DNA of 48,123 bases from Alphaproteobacteria bacterium (GTDB taxonomy: Bacteria > Pseudomonadota > Alphaproteobacteria > Sphingomonadales > Kordiimonadaceae), in contig JAJFIU010000103.1 in the NCBI GenBank assembly GCA_021774695.1, forward strand, positions 1 through 48,123, written 5' to 3'. Below the pieces are notes generated by a model. It made no database searches. It saw only the letters and a program-made list of their open reading frames with translations, and was not told where the DNA came from. Each line of letters opens with the position of its first letter. The first letter of the stretch is position 1. This document shows positions 44,448 to 48,123 of this stretch, one piece after another. Position numbers and translations under genes: made by a program.

Positions 44448-44575
44448 CTTCTCAACTTGCGCGCCTTATAGGGGTGATTGTGGCCGCTGGCAAGCTGATA
44501 GCGGCATTGGCGCTGTTTTTTGTTTGTGGCTTAAGGCGTTTCCTCTAGAGTGTCATTTGAACACAGGGGGTGAGT

Positions 44576-45583
44576 ATGAGCAAATATGAGATTGTGGATA
44601 CAGTTAAAGCATCACTGATTGTGGTGCTGGATCACAGGGTTGGCCTTTTTAAGGCGGCGCTATGGCCAGCAGGGGCGATGGTTGCTGCTATTGGTATCTA
44701 TTTTTTCACGTTGCTCCCGATTGCAGATGCTAGTCAAAATTTAAGACCCAGTCCTGACTTCGGACAGGTTGTCGGCATTATGTGGCCAATGTTTCTTGCC
44801 CTTTTACCGTTGCTGTTGGCTGTAATTGCATTCAGTTTTAATTGGCAGCGGTATCTTATGTCTTGTGATATTGGCGCAGGCGAGACGGCGGTTTCAACGC
44901 AAGCGCTTAGCATGATTGAGACGCGTGAATGGTGGCCTGACTTCTGGATGTATCTGTTCAAAAATATTCAGTTGTTCGCAGTGCTCATGGTACCTTACGT
45001 CGCTTTTATTTGGCTCTTTTTTGCCTCCTTGCCTGGCAACCCAAACTCTCCAGACGCGGTGGGATCGTTTGGGTCGTTATTCATGTACATTGGGCTTTAT
45101 GGCATCGTGCTGATTTTGCTTTACCCATATGTGATGCGCGCCATGCTGGTGTTTCCAGCGATTGCTGCTGGTTTACCTGATCCTACTTTTCGTAACGCTT
45201 TCGACGTGAGCCGAGGCCTTGGCTGGTATATGGTTGGTGCATATCTCTTATCAGCTTTGGCGATGCAAGTTATCATGATGGCTGCCATGATTGCTCTAGC
45301 AATTGTCTCCGCAATTATCTTTGGGATTTTGTATGCCATTGGTGGGCAAATTTTTGCCGGATTGCTTGGCATCGTGTTTTTTCTTTTGTATCCAATTATG
45401 ATATTTTCCATGATGGCAGTTTACGGCAGCGTTCCGGCATTTTCGTTAATGCAGATGATTCCGGATATGAACGATCGGTGGCACTATTTTCTGGACCGTC
45501 GGATTCTAGGTGACCGCGGAGCTGACAGCGATGGTAGCGGTGGGTCACCGCCGACGAGCTATGGCAGTAGAAAGCGACGCTAA
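44576..45583 (+). CDS. Multi-spanning inner membrane protein of unknown function
   Basis: A 335-residue protein with about six membrane helices: LFKAALWPAGAMVAAIGIYFF, FLALLPLLLAVIAFSF, LFAVLMVPYVAFIWLFFAS, LFMYIGLYGIVLILLYPYV, YLLSALAMQVIMMAAMIALAIV and FAGLLGIVFFLLYPIMIFSMM. The soluble N-terminal 20 residues (YEIVDTVKASLIVVLDHRVG) and a Gly/Ser/Arg-rich C-terminal tail are cytoplasmic. ATG 44576 has AGGGGG five bases upstream; a GTG six bases earlier would overlap that site. I do not recognise a named family. It is divergent from typA and its stop overlaps that of the glycosyltransferase gene by four bases. Confidence 0.7.
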   Translation: MSKYEIVDTVKASLIVVLDHRVGLFKAALWPAGAMVAAIGIYFFTLLPIADASQNLRPSPDFGQVVGIMWPMFLALLPLLLAVIAFSFNWQRYLMSCDIGAGETAVSTQALSMIETREWWPDFWMYLFKNIQLFAVLMVPYVAFIWLFFASLPGNPNSPDAVGSFGSLFMYIGLYGIVLILLYPYVMRAMLVFPAIAAGLPDPTFRNAFDVSRGLGWYMVGAYLLSALAMQVIMMAAMIALAIVSAIIFGILYAIGGQIFAGLLGIVFFLLYPIMIFSMMAVYGSVPAFSLMQMIPDMNDRWHYFLDRRILGDRGADSDGSGGSPPTSYGSRKRR

Positions 45584-46704
45584 GCCGGAACAATCGCAGT
45601 CACTGCTGGGTTTCCGCTTGGCGCATGTATCCGCAGTGCGCTGACAAATTGCTGCGCGACCGTCGGCCAGTCATAATGTTTTGCAAAGGCCTCGCAGTCA
45701 TCGCGGTTAAGGGTAAGCGCGCGGTGGATGGCGCTCTCCAACGAGGTGTCCAGTGCAGCAATCTGCGCCTGCCAACCTGAGAATGGTCCGCAGCCATCTG
45801 GTCCCAATACATCAATCGGTCCTTGCACCGGATATGCCGCCACCGGCGTTCCGGCGGCTAACGCTTCGATCATGACCAGCCCGAAAGTGTCTGTTTTGGA
45901 GGGGAATACAAACACGTTTGCGTTGGCATAAAACTGTGCCAGGTCGTGGCCGAACTTCGCCCCCATGAAACAAACATCTGGATATTTGGCACTAAGCGTT
46001 TTCAGTGCAGGGCCGTCGCCGATAACAATTTTGGTGCCGGGCGTATTGCAGGACAAAAAGGCCTCAACATTTTTTTCAACTGACACGCGGCCTACATATA
46101 GCTGCAGCGGGCGCTTTAGGCCGCTGAGTTCCAGCATCGGCGCTGACGTTCCCAAGGGTCTGAAAAGCTCGGTATCGACACCGCGGGTCCAGGGCACAAT
46201 GTTGGTAAAGCCTTTTTTCTGCAATAACGACCTGATAGTTTGTGTGGCGACCAGAACACCCGCGCTAGGTTTATGAAAGCGTCGAAAAATCGGGTAAAAC
46301 CAGTTGGCAGAAAAAAGGGTGCGGGCAGCGATATATTCAGGAAAATCAGTGTGGTACGCGGTTGTAAAAGCAACCTTGTTTTTCCGGCACCAGCGTCGGG
46401 CAGACCAACCGAGCGGTCCTTCTGTGGCAATATGGACAGCGTCAAACTTGATGCCAGATAGCAGCTGCGCCGTTCTTTTCCGGGTATTGAGACTGAGACG
46501 AATTTCCGGATAGGTGGGGCAGGGTATGGTTTTGAACAGGCGCGGCGTCAGCATTGTAACTGCATGGCCAAGCCGCTCCAGCTCAAAGCGCAAATTATCC
46601 AAGGTTCTGACCACACCGTTTACCTGCGGGTGCCATGCATCGGTGACAAGACAGATTTTCAGGCCTGTTTTGGGCGCGGTGGGGTTGAGAGTGCTGCCAT
46701 CCAT
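45580..46704 (-). CDS. Glycosyltransferase family 4 enzyme
   Basis: A 374-residue retaining GT-B glycosyltransferase. The N-terminal acceptor domain starts KICLVTDAWHPQVNGVVRTL (residues 16-35). The C-terminal donor domain holds RGVDTELFRP, LYVGRVSVEKNVEAFL and, as the nucleotide-sugar site, KTDTFGLVMIEALAAGTPVAA. It resembles alpha-mannosyl/glucosyltransferases that modify membrane lipids. It starts one base into the stop of the preceding LpxH-like gene (TGATG), so the two are translationally coupled, an arrangement seen with lipid remodelling genes in other alphaproteobacteria. The last four bases overlap the convergent membrane protein gene. Confidence 0.9.
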   Translation of the reverse strand: MDGSTLNPTAPKTGLKICLVTDAWHPQVNGVVRTLDNLRFELERLGHAVTMLTPRLFKTIPCPTYPEIRLSLNTRKRTAQLLSGIKFDAVHIATEGPLGWSARRWCRKNKVAFTTAYHTDFPEYIAARTLFSANWFYPIFRRFHKPSAGVLVATQTIRSLLQKKGFTNIVPWTRGVDTELFRPLGTSAPMLELSGLKRPLQLYVGRVSVEKNVEAFLSCNTPGTKIVIGDGPALKTLSAKYPDVCFMGAKFGHDLAQFYANANVFVFPSKTDTFGLVMIEALAAGTPVAAYPVQGPIDVLGPDGCGPFSGWQAQIAALDTSLESAIHRALTLNRDDCEAFAKHYDWPTVAQQFVSALRIHAPSGNPAVTAIVPA

Positions 46705-47681
46705 CAGTATTCTGCCGCTACAGGAATAGGGGCGGGTGGTGCGCCATGTTTGTGTCGCTTTTTCTCGTTGGCATTGTTTCTCGCGCCGCGTGCGGCAATT
46801 TCGTCAGCCCAGCGCAGAATTTCGAACCGTCCATCAGTGTGTTCTACCAGCGCTGTGCAGCTTTCCACCCAGTCACCATCATTCATATATAGGGTGCCGT
46901 CGAAGTCACGGCATTCTGCATGGTGGATATGGCCGCAAATTACGCCGTCTACGCCCCGTCGCTTTGCCTCGAGGGCAACTGCTTCTTCGAATTTTCCGAT
47001 ATATTCAACCGCATTTTTGACCTTGTGTTTCAAATAGGCCGACAAAGACCAGTAATCATAGCCAAAGATATGCCTTAGCCTGTTGAATTGGGTGTTTAAC
47101 CGGAGCACCAGTGAATAGGCCCGGTCGCCCACATGTGCCAGCCATTTGGCATATTTGACCACGCCGTCGAACTGATCGCCGTGCAAAACCCAGAAGCGTT
47201 GGCCAGTTGCCCCCTCAAAAACAAGCTCAGACTCCAGCGACACACCGGCCAGATCATGCCCTTCAAAGCCGCGAAGCCCTTCGTCGTGATTGCCAGGCAC
47301 ATAGGTTACTTTCACGCCGTGCTTGGCCATTTTCAGCACACGCCGGATCACATCATTGTGGGTGGTGTCCCAGTACCAGTTTCGTTTTAGTTGCCAGCCG
47401 TCGATGATGTCGCCGACCAGAAATAACTGTTCACAGCGAACAGTTTTAAGAAAGTCCAGCAATAGATCTACTCTTGCCGCCCGTGTGCCCAGGTGCGTAT
47501 CCGAGATGAACACAGCGCGGTAGTTGTGCTTGTTGCTGTCGGAAATCTTGTGGTCTTCGCCAACATGGGAGTCGGCACGTATCACAGCCGAAATCACAGT
47601 GGCAACAACCTGTTTTTTTGACCCGGTGCGACTTTTGGCCGTTGGCGTTTGGTTGTTTTTTCGGAGCAATGTTGGAAACAT
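46704..47681 (-). CDS. LpxH-like metallophosphoesterase (UDP-2,3-diacylglucosamine diphosphatase family)
   Basis: A 325-residue calcineurin-fold enzyme. Metal-binding motifs occur in order: FISDTHLG, VGDIIDGW, VPGNHDE, LHGDQFD and CGHIHHAE. The SDTHLGTR and AYLKHKVKNAVEYIGKFEEA segments match the LpxH/UDP-2,3-diacylglucosamine hydrolase family used in lipid A synthesis or in glycolipid remodelling. The first 50 residues are not conserved, so translation may start later than ATG 47681. The coupled GT4 gene suggests a role in glycolipid synthesis rather than the canonical lipid A step. No lpx genes are nearby. Confidence 0.85.
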   Translation of the reverse strand: MFPTLLRKNNQTPTAKSRTGSKKQVVATVISAVIRADSHVGEDHKISDSNKHNYRAVFISDTHLGTRAARVDLLLDFLKTVRCEQLFLVGDIIDGWQLKRNWYWDTTHNDVIRRVLKMAKHGVKVTYVPGNHDEGLRGFEGHDLAGVSLESELVFEGATGQRFWVLHGDQFDGVVKYAKWLAHVGDRAYSLVLRLNTQFNRLRHIFGYDYWSLSAYLKHKVKNAVEYIGKFEEAVALEAKRRGVDGVICGHIHHAECRDFDGTLYMNDGDWVESCTALVEHTDGRFEILRWADEIAARGARNNANEKKRHKHGAPPAPIPVAAEY

Positions 47682-48123
47682 ACTGATGCGCCCATTTTTA
47701 TTGGAGTCGAGTAGAACCTATCAGCGGATAGTTTTCAGGTTCATCAATCGAGCCATAAGTGGTTTTGCTGTTCCTAGCGTGCTGCATTTAGACACTTTTT
47801 AATTAAGTCACCTGTAATTTCCGGGCATTGCGTGACGGGCATATTGCGAACATGTGAATCTTTTATGAAACAATCGCTTAAGTCGATTCGCACACCTTTA
47901 AGCTGAAATTCAGCAATTTACCGGATCATTTGCCCAATAAAATCGAAAAAAAAATTTGTCACCGACGTTCGAAATAAAACTTTTAGATTCAATGGACTAC
48001 AGCGACATCAAGCGTTTCTCAATTATTCGTTACGGGTGGTGCCCTTGGCAAAAGGGGTTGGGAGTTTTATCTTAGGTGTAGGCGAGCACTGCTCGCCGAT
48101 GCCCTCCGTGGGCGTTTCCTCCC
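47682..48123. other. Right-edge intergenic region with structured 3' part
   Basis: A stretch of 442 bases with no gene that I can support. Bases 47800-48000 are AT-rich and may hold divergent promoters. From 48040 there is a cluster of small hairpins: CCCTT/AAGGG near 48042-48057, a perfect 7-bp stem GGCGAGC/GCTCGCC (48081-48097, loop ACT) and GCCC/GGGC (48101-48113), running into a pyrimidine-rich end at the window edge. This looks like the 5' leader or start of an RNA or gene beyond the window, read on the plus strand. Confidence 0.45.

Overview
The window reads as chromosomal DNA of an alphaproteobacterium. The supporting signs are a complete Caulobacter-type cpa/tad pilus locus with CpaE and its deviant Walker A, a small PAS_5-type sensor protein, an OxyR-type regulator, an ECF42-type sigma factor paired with a YCII protein, and exported peptidases and amidohydrolases typical of heterotrophic marine lineages. 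Kordiimonadales or a neighbouring order would fit, but that is a guess from gene content. There is no rRNA, tRNA, CRISPR array, transposase or prophage. Gene density is high. Only a few spans exceed 300 bases without a gene, and each is described.

Bases 1-13600 (peptide and lipid metabolism): a fatty acid desaturase cut by the left edge, an exported S9 peptidase followed by a POT-family di/tripeptide transporter, a sulfotransferase-like protein, a TPR protein, and a pair of translationally coupled exported amidohydrolases. The first amidohydrolase carries an in-frame amber stop; the second has lost the metal-binding HxH. Then come a beta-lactamase-fold serine hydrolase, a YedZ/MsrQ-like haem membrane protein, a GNAT enzyme coupled to a DUF1254 protein, and a DUF454 protein. 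S9 peptidase, POT importer, amidohydrolases and serine hydrolase could form a scavenging route for peptides or amides.

Bases 13600-15460: a PAS protein and the peroxide sensor OxyR, with a readable promoter.

Bases 15460-29470 (Tad pilus): thirteen collinear minus-strand genes. In transcription order these are tadG, tadE, a tadE/F-like gene, an RTX calcium-binding protein, flp pilin, cpaA, cpaB, cpaC, cpaD, cpaE, cpaF, tadB and tadC. A possible 98-residue gene and a strong terminator end the operon. The RTX gene sits between the pseudopilin genes and flp. TadE itself carries two EF-hand-like loops, so calcium is a recurring theme. The flp upstream region has a plausible promoter preceded by two 12-bp direct repeats. 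Two strong hairpins lie between flp and the RTX gene.

Bases 29470-40200 (mixed housekeeping and accessory genes): alpha/beta hydrolase, TetR regulator, inositol-monophosphatase-family enzyme (probably histidinol phosphatase), FAD oxidoreductase, two small stress-type membrane proteins, a chemoreceptor almost without a periplasmic domain, and the YCII plus ECF42 sigma pair. The sigma gene contains a perfect 21-bp inverted repeat. Then follow a secreted protein of unknown function and a large protein with a probable glycosyltransferase C-terminus.

Bases 40200-48123: a possible 49-residue gene, an AT-richer pentapeptide-repeat membrane protein that may be acquired, the ribosome-associated GTPase TypA/BipA, a multi-spanning membrane protein, a GT4 glycosyltransferase coupled to an LpxH-like phosphoesterase, and a structured non-coding stretch at the right edge.

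No single block is a clearly new system. The best leads are the calcium-linked Tad/RTX arrangement with its repeats and hairpins, the amber-interrupted amidohydrolase pair, and the palindrome inside the sigma factor.
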